Source of the DNA: Microbacterium halotolerans
GTDB taxonomy: Bacteria; Actinomycetota; Actinomycetes; Actinomycetales; Microbacteriaceae
DNA length: 64,000 nt
Assembly: GCF_003569805.1 (NCBI RefSeq)
Contig: NZ_KZ984053.1
Coordinates: 1-64,000, forward strand
Direction: 5' to 3'
The position numbers and the translations under genes were made by a program. The notes beneath the pieces are model-generated. The model worked only from the letters and a program-made list of their open reading frames with translations. It ran no database searches and was not told the DNA's origin. Below, piece by piece: positions 10,258 through 19,428 of the stretch (position 1 is the stretch's first letter; every line of letters begins with the position of its first letter).

Positions 10258-11604
10258 ATGGACGACCCGCTCCCCGACCTGACGGCCGAGCTCCGCACGA
10301 TCACCGCGATGCCGAGGGTTCCGTTCGACGGGCCGCGGCGCTGGTGGGGCGGCCCGCTCGACGTGGAGGGGCTCGCCCTCGCAAGCGTGGCAGCGGCGGC
10401 GTCGGCCGCAGCCGCGCTGACGGGACACCGGCTCGGCGTACGGGCCGACCTCGTCGCCGGTGCCTTCGGCTCGATCCGTCACACCAGGATCGATGGCCGG
10501 AAGCCTGAGGGATTCGCGCCGCTGTCCGGGTTCTTCCCCACCTCCGACGGGTGGCTGCGCACCCACGCGAACTACCCGCATCACGCAGCAGTCCTGGAGC
10601 GCCTCTACGGCGCGACGGATGCTGCAGCGCTGGCAGAGGCGCTGGCCGGTGTCGTCGCCGCCGACGCCGAGCACGACATCGTCGCGGCGGGAGGTGCGGC
10701 CGCACGGGTCAGAACAGCGCAGGAGTGGCGAGGCTCTGAGCCGGCGCGTGCCGTCGACGGGTCGCCGTGGATCGAATTCGATATCGAGGAGCGCGCTGGC
10801 ACGGAACCACAGGTGCCGGCGAGCGGCGGGCTCGCCGGCGTCAGGGTGCTGGATCTGACCAGGGTGATCGCCGGGCCGACGGCGACGCAGCTGCTGGCCC
10901 AGCTGGGAGCAGACGTGCTGCGGGTCGATCCGCCCGGTCTGCCGGAGCTCATCGACATGCACGTCGATCGCAATGCTGGCAAGCGCACCAGCCTGCTCGA
11001 CGCGCACAACCGAGCGCACAGTGCCGTGATCGACGACCTCGTCTCGCATGCGGACGTCGTGGTGACCGGCTACCGGCCCGGCGCTCTCGCACGCCTCGGG
11101 CTCGACGCCGGAACGCTGCGCGAACGACGCGCAGATCTCGTCGTCGCAGAGTTCTCGGCATGGGGCTTCGACGACCCATGGGCCGGGCGACGCGGGTTCG
11201 ACTCGATCGTGCAGGCCGCGACGGGAGTCGCCGACGCGTATCGACACGACGACGGGACCCCTGGCGCCCTGCCGGTGCAGGCACTCGACTATGCGACGGG
11301 CTTCGGCATCGCCGCCGCTGTCTGCGCGCTGCTGAATCGCCGCGCCCGCACGAGGCGCGGCGGATCGGCACGGATGTCGCTCGCCCGGACGGCGCACCTG
11401 CTGCTCGACCAGCCGTCGGCGACCGGTGCGCTCTCGCCGACACCGACTCCCGTCATCCGGAGGCTCGACTCGCCCTACGGTCCGCTCGAGCTGGCCGCAC
11501 CCGCGGTGACGCGCGACGGGGCAGCGTTGGACCACGCCGCAGCGCCCGACGACTACGGCACGGCCGAGCCGCGGTTTCTGAACCAGGAGGTCGCGCTCGG
11601 TTGA
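10258..11604 (+). CDS. CoA-transferase family III (CaiB/BaiF-like)
   Basis: 448 aa. The canonical family III N-terminal motif (GVRVLDLTRVIAGPTATQ, then LLAQLGADVLRVD) appears only at about residue 195, and a RRGFDSIVQAATGVADAYR segment with the likely catalytic aspartate follows. The first ~190 residues contain SGFFPTSDGWLRTHANYPHH, which resembles the small C-terminal domain of the same family. The protein therefore looks like a degenerate half fused in front of a catalytic half. The substrate is unknown. It is monocistronic on the plus strand between two minus-strand clusters. Start chosen at ATG 10258 because a promoter sits directly before it; the frame is open further upstream. Confidence 0.8.
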   Translation: MDDPLPDLTAELRTITAMPRVPFDGPRRWWGGPLDVEGLALASVAAAASAAAALTGHRLGVRADLVAGAFGSIRHTRIDGRKPEGFAPLSGFFPTSDGWLRTHANYPHHAAVLERLYGATDAAALAEALAGVVAADAEHDIVAAGGAAARVRTAQEWRGSEPARAVDGSPWIEFDIEERAGTEPQVPASGGLAGVRVLDLTRVIAGPTATQLLAQLGADVLRVDPPGLPELIDMHVDRNAGKRTSLLDAHNRAHSAVIDDLVSHADVVVTGYRPGALARLGLDAGTLRERRADLVVAEFSAWGFDDPWAGRRGFDSIVQAATGVADAYRHDDGTPGALPVQALDYATGFGIAAAVCALLNRRARTRRGGSARMSLARTAHLLLDQPSATGALSPTPTPVIRRLDSPYGPLELAAPAVTRDGAALDHAAAPDDYGTAEPRFLNQEVALG

Positions 11605-11763
11605 CCGAAAGGCGGCTGCTGCACCGGCAGGAGGTCAGGCAGATCCGCATCAGGCAGGCGATGTCCATCTCCGCCGTACTGTTCGTTCGTCACACTCCTC
11701 ACCCATCCGACCGACCATCGCCGCGGACGACGCCACCGGCTCCGCTCGGATCGGATCGCACCG

Positions 11764-12423
11764 TCATCCGGTGCCGTGCCTCGAGCCGCGCACCCGCCCC
11801 GATTCGTACGCCCACATCGCCGCCTCCACCCGGTTGCGCACGCCGAGCTTGCCGAGCACGGCGGCGATGTGCGCCTTCACCGTGCCGAGCGAGAGGTTCA
11901 GCTGCGCTCCGATCTCGGCGTTGGTGAAGCCCGCGGCGAGCGCGACGAGCACCTCTTCTTCCCGCGACGTGAGAGGCTCGGCCGGCTCTGCCGATCGCGG
12001 CGCGGCCGGCGCGAACTCCGCCAACAGCCGCGCCGTGATCTCGGGGGCGATCAGGGCGTCACCGGTCGCGGCGGCCCGCACGGCCTCGGCGAGCAGCCGT
12101 GGTCCCGAGTCCTTGAGCAGGAAGCCCTTCGCTCCGGCGCGCAGAGCGCCGTGCACGTACTCGTCGAGATCGAAGGTGGTGAGGATGACGACCGCGGGCG
12201 GCGCATCGTCCGCGGCGAGCGCACGGGTCGCCTCCAGCCCGTCCATACGGGGCATCCGGATGTCCATCAGCACGACGTCAGGGCGCTGCCGCCTGGCCAG
12301 ATCGACGGCGACGATCCCGTCCGCGGCTTCGCCGACGACCTCGATGTCCGGCTGCGCATCGAGCATCATGCGCAGGCCGGCGCGGATCGACTCCTGGTCG
12401 TCCGTGATGAGCACACTGATCAC
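11764..12423 (-). CDS. response regulator, NarL/LuxR family
   Basis: 219 aa. Receiver domain at about 1-120, with acidic DD at 8-9, phospho-acceptor Asp54 (VVLMDIRMP) and a conserved lysine in AGAKGFLLKD near 104. A LuxR-type helix-turn-helix follows at about 150-210 (LTSREEEVLVALAAGFTNAEIG). It overlaps the histidine kinase gene by 4 nt, so the pair forms one two-component system. Targets are unknown; nearby genes give no strong hint. Confidence 0.93.
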   Translation of the reverse strand: MISVLITDDQESIRAGLRMMLDAQPDIEVVGEAADGIVAVDLARRQRPDVVLMDIRMPRMDGLEATRALAADDAPPAVVILTTFDLDEYVHGALRAGAKGFLLKDSGPRLLAEAVRAAATGDALIAPEITARLLAEFAPAAPRSAEPAEPLTSREEEVLVALAAGFTNAEIGAQLNLSLGTVKAHIAAVLGKLGVRNRVEAAMWAYESGRVRGSRHGTG

Positions 12424-13577
12424 GACGCTCCGCTCCCTTCATCGCGCGCCGACGGCACGACTGCCGACACGATCCATCCGGTCTCTCCCGGCCCCGCGTG
12501 CAGGCGGCCGCCGAGCATCGACGCGCGCTCCGTCATCCCCGTGATGCCGTATCCGCCGGACGCGCCAGGCGAGGCCGGGGAGCCGTCGTCCGTCACGCGC
12601 AGTTCGACATCGGCGGCGCTGACGACCAGCTCGACCACGACGCGCGTGGCGCCGGTCGCGTGGCGCCGCGCGTTCGCAACCGCCTCCTGCGCGATGCGGA
12701 AGAGCGCGTTCTGCGCCATCCGCGGCATCTGCGAGACGGCGACGCGGGCGGCGGAGGCGGCGCGGACCTGCACGACCGGAGGACCGACGGCGGCGAGCGC
12801 CTCGATCTCGGCGAGCCCTGCGATGGGCTGCAGCGGCGCCGACGCTTCATCGCCGCGCAGCACCCTGACCAGCGATCGCATCTCGGTCAGCGCCTCGCGC
12901 GCCTCCCGCTCGATCGCACCGAACGCGGTCGTCGATCGCTCGACGTCCGGCGGCAGCGCCTGTGCGGCCTGGGCGCGGATCGCGATCGCCGACACATGGT
13001 GCGCCACCGTGTCATGCAGGTCTCGGGCCAGCCCCTCGCGCTCCCTGCTCCGTTCGCGCTCCAGCGCGGCGGTGTGCGCCTCGACGCGCTGGCGGCGGAT
13101 GACACCGACCAGGCAGGCGCCTCCCACGATCACGACGGCCGCCGCCGCGCCTGTCCACTCGCCGCGGCTCGCGGCGAGTGAGACGACGACGCCGAGCGCC
13201 AGCAGCGCGCCGCCCAGCATCCGCGCGAAGCCGCTCCCCCAGCGGAACAGCGCGTAGGGCACGAGAAGCATCACGGCCACGGCGCCGAGCGCACTCGTCT
13301 GCTCGCCCGCCGCCCATCCCGTGATCTCGTAGCCAGCGGAGACCGCGGTCATGCCGGCCACGACGATGAGCGGATGCGTACGCCGCCACAGCAGCCCCGG
13401 GAGCACGACAAGGGTGACGATGAGGGAGGCCACCGGCCAGACCAGGTCCGGCCGTACGAGAGTCTCGGCGACGGCGACGGCGGTCGCGACGACGACGAGC
13501 ACGACGTCGCGCACGCCCGGCCCTGACGCGCCTGCGGCGGCGGGTGCCGCGGCGGCCGAGGCGATGCGCGCTTCCAT
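12420..13577 (-). CDS. sensor histidine kinase (HisKA_3 type)
   Basis: 385 aa. The N-terminal ~150 residues hold four to five hydrophobic segments without a large extracellular loop. The dimerisation/phosphotransfer motif is LARDLHDTVAHHVSAI near residue 190, and an HATPase_c domain with a glycine-rich GGYGITGMTERASMLGG end follows. This layout is typical of NarX/DesK-type kinases that partner NarL-family regulators. The frame opens at 13616, but ATG 13577 is preferred because TAGCGT (13585-13590) lies 7 nt before it and it avoids overlapping the upstream gene. Confidence 0.92.
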   Translation of the reverse strand: MEARIASAAAAPAAAGASGPGVRDVVLVVVATAVAVAETLVRPDLVWPVASLIVTLVVLPGLLWRRTHPLIVVAGMTAVSAGYEITGWAAGEQTSALGAVAVMLLVPYALFRWGSGFARMLGGALLALGVVVSLAASRGEWTGAAAAVVIVGGACLVGVIRRQRVEAHTAALERERSREREGLARDLHDTVAHHVSAIAIRAQAAQALPPDVERSTTAFGAIEREAREALTEMRSLVRVLRGDEASAPLQPIAGLAEIEALAAVGPPVVQVRAASAARVAVSQMPRMAQNALFRIAQEAVANARRHATGATRVVVELVVSAADVELRVTDDGSPASPGASGGYGITGMTERASMLGGRLHAGPGETGWIVSAVVPSARDEGSGAS

Positions 13578-13587
13578 GACTGCCACG

Positions 13588-14277
13588 CTACGCCGCCGCA
13601 CGCGGGCGCGCGGCACGCGCGTGCCGCACCCGGATCACGATCTCCGCGGCGACGATGTTGATCAGCCAGCCGGCGTCCATCTCGATGAGGCGGCGCAGCT
13701 CATCCGGCTCCCCCAGCAGGAGCATGGGCGGCATCGACGTGAGCACCTGGGTGCCCGCTCCCATCGCGACCGCGTAAGCGCGGATCATCCACGCCCCGTG
13801 CGCGTCGAAGCGTCGCCTGGCGACGGCGACGAGAGCGAGCACGAGGCAGGCGAACATCCAGACACCGACGGCGTACCGGGACAGGAGCAGCGCGAGCCCG
13901 TCGTCGATCGGCGGAAGAACGTATGTCGCGTTCATCCACAGCCCCGACAGCGCGACGACGAACCCCGTGGGTACGAGCAGGTAGCGACCGGCGAAGCGAT
14001 GCCACACGATGTGGCGGCGGCGGAAGGTCGGAGGGAACTGGAACGCACCGACCACCGCGTAGACGACCGCGCCGACGATGTGCAGCACGACCGGCAGCGG
14101 GTCGTCCGCGAATCGGTCGGGTGTGGACGGGTCGGACGCCGCGACGCCGCCGACGCGGACGGAACCCGCGATCGACGGCACCATGGCGAGAACCAGGAGG
14201 CCGACGATCAGCCACCATTCCCGTGCGGGGATGCGGGGCTTCGAAGATGGAGCGACGGTTCGCGCTGTTGTGGTCAT
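13588..14277 (-). CDS. DUF2306 family membrane protein
   Basis: 229 aa with about six hydrophobic segments and an HIVWHRFAGRYLLVPTGFVVALSG stretch of the kind seen in DUF2306 proteins. The function of the family is not established. The ATG at 14277 was preferred over one 12 codons upstream. It ends 10 nt before the histidine kinase gene, so it may be the first gene of a three-gene unit with the two-component system. Upstream lies the strong pheT terminator. Confidence 0.7.
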   Translation of the reverse strand: MTTTARTVAPSSKPRIPAREWWLIVGLLVLAMVPSIAGSVRVGGVAASDPSTPDRFADDPLPVVLHIVGAVVYAVVGAFQFPPTFRRRHIVWHRFAGRYLLVPTGFVVALSGLWMNATYVLPPIDDGLALLLSRYAVGVWMFACLVLALVAVARRRFDAHGAWMIRAYAVAMGAGTQVLTSMPPMLLLGEPDELRRLIEMDAGWLINIVAAEIVIRVRHARAARPRAAA

Positions 14278-14348
14278 GCGCCCATGTTCGCGTCCGGGCA
14301 GCGGTGCGCACATCGGCCGACCGGCCCGACCTGCCGCCGCAGATCATC

Positions 14349-14408
14349 CGATCGGACGACGGGGGTGCGACACCGCCTTCGCGATGCCGCACCCCCGTCG
14401 TCCGATCG
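14349..14408 (-). terminator. pheT terminator hairpin
   Basis: A perfect 21-bp stem (14349-14369 with 14388-14408) and an 18-nt loop start 2 nt after the pheT stop codon. The arm begins CGATCGGACGACGG. No clear U-tract follows on the minus strand, so it may work as a long hairpin or a processing/stability element. Confidence 0.75.
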
Positions 14409-14410
14409 CG

Positions 14411-16909
14411 TCAGTCGCGGATCTTCGCGCCGAAGCGCTCCTCGGTCTGCGTCACGCCCGACAGTTTCGCCTCCGTGGCCTCCGCAGCGGTCAGCGTGCG
14501 GTCGTCGGCACGGAACCGCAGAGCGAAGGTGAGGCTCTTCGTGCCCTCCGGCACGCCCTCGCCGCGGTAGTCGTCGACGAGTCGGATGTGCTCGAGGAGG
14601 TCGCCTGCGCCATCGACGAGAGCGCCGCGCAGTTCGGCCGCCGGCAGTGCGGCGTCCACGACGAGAGAGACGTCCTGCGTCGCCGCGGGGTAGGTCGACA
14701 GCGAAGCGGCCACGACACGGCGCCCGACGAGCCCGAGGAGCAGGTCGACGTTCAGCTCGGCGACGATCGTGCGTGCCGGCAGGTCGGCGTCGGCTGCCAC
14801 GCTGGGCAGCAGTTCGCCGACGTACCCGATCTCCTCGCCTGCAGCGGACAAGATGCCGGTGCGACCCGGGTGCAGCGCCGCCCGCTCGCCCTGCGAGACG
14901 GCGATGTCGATCCCCGCAGCGACACCGATGGTGCGCACAGCATCGAGCGCGGTCTCGAGCCCTGCCTGCTCCGCTGCGCGTCCGGGCTGCTTCGGCGTCA
15001 CGTTGCCCGCCAGCAGGATCGCGACATGGCGCGGCTGCGGCGGGATCGAGGCGTTCAGCGCCGCGAGGGTCTCGTCATCCGGACGCTCGGCGAGAGGCGG
15101 CACCGCATCGGTGCCGTAAGCGGCGCCTGGCTCCGGCAGGAACACGCTGCCGACCTCGAACAGCGCGAGATCGGTCAGCCCGCGCGAGATGTTGCGGTGC
15201 GCGTTCTGCGCCAGGCCAGGGATCAGCGAACGGCGCAGGAACGCCTGCTGAGCACTGATCGGGTTGGCGAGCCGTACCCCTGGCAGCGACTCCCCCGACG
15301 CTGATCCGTAGAGGTCGTTCTGCTCGGCGGAGACGAAGGGGAACGCCGGCGTCTCGACGAATCCGGCTGCGGCGAGCGCGTTCGACACGCGACGGCGCCC
15401 CTGCTGGGCGGCGGTGAGGCCGCGGCCCGAGGGCGGCGTCGGCAGGATCGACGGCACCTTGTCCAGACCGTCGACGCGCACGATCTCCTCGGTGAGCGCC
15501 CATTTGTCCGTCAGATCGCCTCGCCATGTCGGCGCCGTGACGCTCCAACCGTCCGAGGCGTCGGCGACAGCACAGCCGATCGCCTCGAGCACCTCGCGGA
15601 TGCGCTCCGGCGCATAGTCGACGCCGATCAGGCTGCTGGCGAAGCCCGTCGGCAGCTCAACCGGATCGGGCAGTGCGACGCCCCCGACCTGGGTGCCCTC
15701 ATCGGTCGCCGTGCCGCCGGCGAGCTCGATCATCAGGTCGACGACCCGCTGCGCCGCGACGGGTGCGACAGCGGGGTCGACGCCGCGTTCGAAGCGCCTG
15801 GAGGCCTCACTGGACAATTTGTGGCGACGGGCCGTGCGGGCGATGGAGACGCGATCGAACGTCGCCGCCTCCACGAGCACGTTCTTCGTCGCTTCGGTCA
15901 TCTCGGTGGTGCCGCCGCCCATGACACCGGCGAGCCCGATCGGGCCGGAGCCGTCGGTGATCAGCAGATCCTCGGCGAACAGCTCGCGCTTGTGGCCGTC
16001 GAGCGTGGTGAGGGTCTCCCCCGCACGCGCGCGGCGCACGGTGATGCCGCCGGTGAGAGCGTCGAGGTCGTAGCCGTGGATCGGCTGTCCCAGCTCGACC
16101 ATCACGTAGTTGGTGATGTCGATGAGCAGGCCGAGCGATCGCACGCCCGCAAGCGCGAGCCGCGATACCATCCAAGCGGGCGTCGGGCGCGACGGGTCAA
16201 CGCCGCGCACGACGCGGGCGACGAACTGCGTCGCGCCGTCGTTGCCGCGGATCGGTGCGTCGTCGCTCAGCTCGACGTCGAAGCCGGAGGCCTCGGCGAT
16301 CGCTGCGCCGACCGCGGGGTCGGAGAACGCTGCGCCGGTTGCGAGCGAGTACTCGCGGGCGATGCCGCGGATGGACAGCGCATAGCCGCGGTCCGGGGTG
16401 ACGTTCACGTCGACGGCCGCGTCATCGAGGCCGAGCAGAGCGATCGCATCCGTGCCGGCCTCGGGGTCGAGACCCCATTCGACGAGCCGGATGATGCCGT
16501 CGCTCTCGTCGCCGAGGCCGAGCTCGGTCGCCGATGCGATCATGCCGTCGGAGACATGGCCGTACGTCTGCCGCGCGGCGATCTCGAAACCGCCAGGCAG
16601 CACGGCGCCCGGCAGCGTCACCACGACCTTGTCGCCCTCACGGAAGTTCTGCGCGCCGCAGACGATGCCGCGCACGCCTCCGTTCGCTTCGCCGACATCG
16701 ACCTGGCACCAGCGGATGTTCTTGCCGTTCTTCTGCGGTTCGACCTCGAAGGAGACCACCCGCCCGACGACGACGGGGCCCGTCACATCGAACGCGACGA
16801 GCTCCTCCTCTTCGAAGCCGACCGACACGAGGGACGCGAACACGTCATCCGGCGTCGCCTTCTGCGGAACCTCGACGAACTCACGCAGCCACGAAACGGG
16901 GACGCGCAT
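14411..16909 (-). CDS. pheT: phenylalanyl-tRNA synthetase beta subunit
   Basis: 832 aa; with PheS it forms the alpha2-beta2 enzyme that charges tRNA-Phe. Domains run from an N-terminal tRNA-binding/EMAP-like region (about 40-160, VDVGEANGGVRGIVCGAQN), through B3/B4 (editing; QPIHGYDLDALTG) and B5, to a C-terminal ferredoxin-fold anticodon-binding domain ending near the C-terminus. The ATG overlaps the pheS stop by one base (TGATG), so translation is coupled. A strong hairpin follows the stop codon. Confidence 0.97.
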   Translation of the reverse strand: MRVPVSWLREFVEVPQKATPDDVFASLVSVGFEEEELVAFDVTGPVVVGRVVSFEVEPQKNGKNIRWCQVDVGEANGGVRGIVCGAQNFREGDKVVVTLPGAVLPGGFEIAARQTYGHVSDGMIASATELGLGDESDGIIRLVEWGLDPEAGTDAIALLGLDDAAVDVNVTPDRGYALSIRGIAREYSLATGAAFSDPAVGAAIAEASGFDVELSDDAPIRGNDGATQFVARVVRGVDPSRPTPAWMVSRLALAGVRSLGLLIDITNYVMVELGQPIHGYDLDALTGGITVRRARAGETLTTLDGHKRELFAEDLLITDGSGPIGLAGVMGGGTTEMTEATKNVLVEAATFDRVSIARTARRHKLSSEASRRFERGVDPAVAPVAAQRVVDLMIELAGGTATDEGTQVGGVALPDPVELPTGFASSLIGVDYAPERIREVLEAIGCAVADASDGWSVTAPTWRGDLTDKWALTEEIVRVDGLDKVPSILPTPPSGRGLTAAQQGRRRVSNALAAAGFVETPAFPFVSAEQNDLYGSASGESLPGVRLANPISAQQAFLRRSLIPGLAQNAHRNISRGLTDLALFEVGSVFLPEPGAAYGTDAVPPLAERPDDETLAALNASIPPQPRHVAILLAGNVTPKQPGRAAEQAGLETALDAVRTIGVAAGIDIAVSQGERAALHPGRTGILSAAGEEIGYVGELLPSVAADADLPARTIVAELNVDLLLGLVGRRVVAASLSTYPAATQDVSLVVDAALPAAELRGALVDGAGDLLEHIRLVDDYRGEGVPEGTKSLTFALRFRADDRTLTAAEATEAKLSGVTQTEERFGAKIRD

Positions 16910-17949
16910 CACACCACCATCCCGAACTGCTCGCTGAAGCGGACATCGCCCTCTGCCATGTCTCGCATGTCCTGCACATCGCTGCGGAACATGACCGCCC
17001 GCTCGATGCCGATGCCGAAGGCGAAGCCGCTGTACTCCTCCGGGTCGATCCCCGCCGCGCGCAGCACGTTGGGATTCACCATGCCGCAGCCGCCCCACTC
17101 GATCCAACGCGCACCGCCTGCGAAGGTCGGGTGCCACAGGTCGAACTCGGCGCTGGGCTCGGTGAACGGGAAGTGATTCGTGCGCAGGCGGGTCTTCGCC
17201 TCGTCGCCGAACATCTGCCGCGCGATGTGGTCGAGGGTGCCCTTCAGGTGTGCCATCGTGATGCCCTTGTCGACCACGAGCCCCTCGAACTGCGTGAACA
17301 CGGGCAGGTGGGTCGCGTCGAACTCGTCGGTGCGGTACGTGCGGCCGGGGCACAGCACGTAGATCGGCACCTCGCGGTCGAGCATCGAGCGCACCTGCAC
17401 GGGGCTGGTGTGCGTGCGCATCACGAGGTGGCGCTCCACGGGGTCGACGTAGAACGTGTCCTGCTCCTGGCGGGCGGGGTGGTCGACGTCGAAGTTCAGC
17501 GCGTCGAAGTTGAACCACTCGTGCTCGAGCTCCGGCCCCTCCGCGATCTCCCATCCCATGCCGACGAAGATGTCGCTGACGTGCTCCTGCAGCACGCTGA
17601 TCGGGTGGCGCGCTCCGGTGCGCGTGCGATGGGCCACGGCCGTGATGTCGACGCGCTCCGCCTCGAGACGCGCTGCCAGCTCCGCCTGGGCCAGCTCGGA
17701 CTCACGTGCGGCGAACGCCTGGTTCACCGTGGCGCGCGCGCCGCCGACGAGCTTGCCGAACTCGGCCTTGCGTTCCTTCGGCACGCTGCGCATCCGCGCG
17801 TTGAGCGCGGCGAGCGGACTGCCGTCGCCCTGGTGGGCGGAACGGGCGGCCTTCAGAGCGGAGATGTCGGCTGCGGCGGCCGCGGCGGCGAGTGCTTCGG
17901 CGACCGCAGCATCCACCGCCTCTGGCGTGATTTCGAGTGGTTCGGACAC
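16909..17949 (-). CDS. pheS: phenylalanyl-tRNA synthetase alpha subunit
   Basis: Catalytic class II subunit, 346 aa. An N-terminal coiled-coil (about 1-90) is followed by the catalytic core with motif 2-like FPFTEPSAEFD and motif 3-like GFAFGIGIERAVMFR. The start GTG at 17949 gives MSEPLEITPE. TAGAAT (17958-17963) lies 8 nt upstream, overlapping the end of the preceding kinase gene, so the pheST mRNA probably has almost no leader. I therefore see no room for a Phe attenuator or T-box. Confidence 0.96.
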   Translation of the reverse strand: MSEPLEITPEAVDAAVAEALAAAAAAADISALKAARSAHQGDGSPLAALNARMRSVPKERKAEFGKLVGGARATVNQAFAARESELAQAELAARLEAERVDITAVAHRTRTGARHPISVLQEHVSDIFVGMGWEIAEGPELEHEWFNFDALNFDVDHPARQEQDTFYVDPVERHLVMRTHTSPVQVRSMLDREVPIYVLCPGRTYRTDEFDATHLPVFTQFEGLVVDKGITMAHLKGTLDHIARQMFGDEAKTRLRTNHFPFTEPSAEFDLWHPTFAGGARWIEWGGCGMVNPNVLRAAGIDPEEYSGFAFGIGIERAVMFRSDVQDMRDMAEGDVRFSEQFGMVV

Positions 17950-17960
17950 AAGACACGATT

Positions 17961-19418
17961 CTACGTGGCGGCCGCGGACGGAGACGAACCCGCTTCGGCG
18001 AGCATGCCTCCCGTTCGACGACGGATCATCCGGTGCCGAACGGCGATCTCGCGGTACGCCTCGACGAGGACGGGATCGGGCAGGACTTCGGGCTCGGCAT
18101 GGACCATCGCCTCGACGGCGCCGTGCCATGTCGCGTGCACGCCGGAGCCGATCGCGGCGCAGACAGCCGCCCCCATCCCCGCGCCGTCGGCGACGCGCAT
18201 TCGACGGACCGGGATCTCGAAGGTCGCCGCCAGGATCCGCCGCATCAGATCGGAGCGCGCACCACCACCCGCGACGATGAGCGTTCGCGGCGCGCGACCG
18301 AGCGCGTCGAAGAGGCCGCGGGTCTCGTCGGCCATCGTCAGCGCCAGCGCCTCGAGCACCGAGCGATGCAGATGGCCGCGCCCCTGCGAGCCGTCGAACC
18401 CGATCATGGCACCGCGGCGCCACGGTTCGTCCGCCGGGGCGAGCCAGTCCAGTACGGTCACGAGCCCGCCTGCACCGGCGGGTGCCGAGGCCGCCTCGGT
18501 CTCCAGCGCCCGTTCGCGCTCGCCGTCGCCGAACGCGGGCGCTGCGTTCTCACCGGGGCGCGCGTCGAAGACGAGGTCGCGCAGCCAGCTCACCGTCCAC
18601 ATGCCGCGACGCACTCCGCCGCTCTCGTAGAACGTGCCGCCCGGCGTCGCGCCGAAGTTGCGCCACAGGCCCGGAAGGCGCCGGGGAGCGAAGCCGCTCT
18701 CGCCGGGAGTCATCGCCGCGACATAGGTGCCGAGCGACAGCAGCGCGTCGCTCTCGTCGATGAGACCGGAGCCGAGTGCTTCGACGGCCTTGTCGTTCGA
18801 CGTCGCGTACACCGGCAGTCCCTCGGGCAGTCCGGTCAGATCTGCGGCCGCCGCCGCGACCCGCCCATGCAGCTCGCCCGGCATGACGAGGGGCAGCAGC
18901 ATGTCGCGCGGCACGCCCTCCCGGGCGATCGCGGCGTCGTCGTCGCTCCAGCGCCAGGTGTCATGGTCGACCGGCCAGTGCCCCTCGGTGTTGCCCGCGG
19001 CATCGGTGAGTCGGCCCGTCAGCCGCCCGGCGATGTAGCCCGTCGACGTCGCCACGTACCTGACGTCGTCGTCCTCGTGCTCATACGGACGGGACAGCCG
19101 ATCATCCATCCAGTTGATCACCGGCGCGGCGAGCGAACCGTCGGCGCGCAGCAGTGCACGACAGAACCGGATCGTGCACAGTCCGACCCCGACGATGCGC
19201 GCGGGGTCACCATCGAAGTCGTCCATCGCCTCGCGGCAGGCCGCGACGACGGAGTCCCAGAGATCGTCGTCCGGATGCTCGACCCGGCCGGGCGCGAGAC
19301 GGACCGCCGGGCGCAGAGCGGCGCGTCCGCGCGCGCACACGCCACCGGCAGCGTCGACGATCGAGACCTTCGTGCTCTGCGATCCGTTGTCGATCGCGAG
19401 CAGCAGCGGGCCGTCCAT
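17961..19418 (-). CDS. FGGY-family carbohydrate kinase (YgcE-like)
   Basis: 485 aa, the usual length for FGGY kinases (glycerol, xylulose, gluconate and related kinases). The N-terminal ATPase fold starts PLLLAIDNGSQSTKVSIVD, and the C-terminal domain has a glycine-rich TLIVAGGGARSDLMRRI phosphate-binding segment. The sugar substrate cannot be read from sequence. It is the last gene after an FAD-linked oxidoreductase (10-nt gap) and an SDR gene. The same three families, at near-identical lengths, form E. coli ygcE, ygcU and ygcW, whose physiological substrate I do not know to be settled. Confidence 0.88.
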   Translation of the reverse strand: MDGPLLLAIDNGSQSTKVSIVDAAGGVCARGRAALRPAVRLAPGRVEHPDDDLWDSVVAACREAMDDFDGDPARIVGVGLCTIRFCRALLRADGSLAAPVINWMDDRLSRPYEHEDDDVRYVATSTGYIAGRLTGRLTDAAGNTEGHWPVDHDTWRWSDDDAAIAREGVPRDMLLPLVMPGELHGRVAAAAADLTGLPEGLPVYATSNDKAVEALGSGLIDESDALLSLGTYVAAMTPGESGFAPRRLPGLWRNFGATPGGTFYESGGVRRGMWTVSWLRDLVFDARPGENAAPAFGDGERERALETEAASAPAGAGGLVTVLDWLAPADEPWRRGAMIGFDGSQGRGHLHRSVLEALALTMADETRGLFDALGRAPRTLIVAGGGARSDLMRRILAATFEIPVRRMRVADGAGMGAAVCAAIGSGVHATWHGAVEAMVHAEPEVLPDPVLVEAYREIAVRHRMIRRRTGGMLAEAGSSPSAAAT

Positions 19419-19428
19419 CCGGTGCCCG

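Noticed and set aside
17950..18000. T-box or Phe leader-peptide attenuator before pheS
   Set aside because: The probable -10 is only 8 nt before the start codon and overlaps the upstream gene, leaving no leader.
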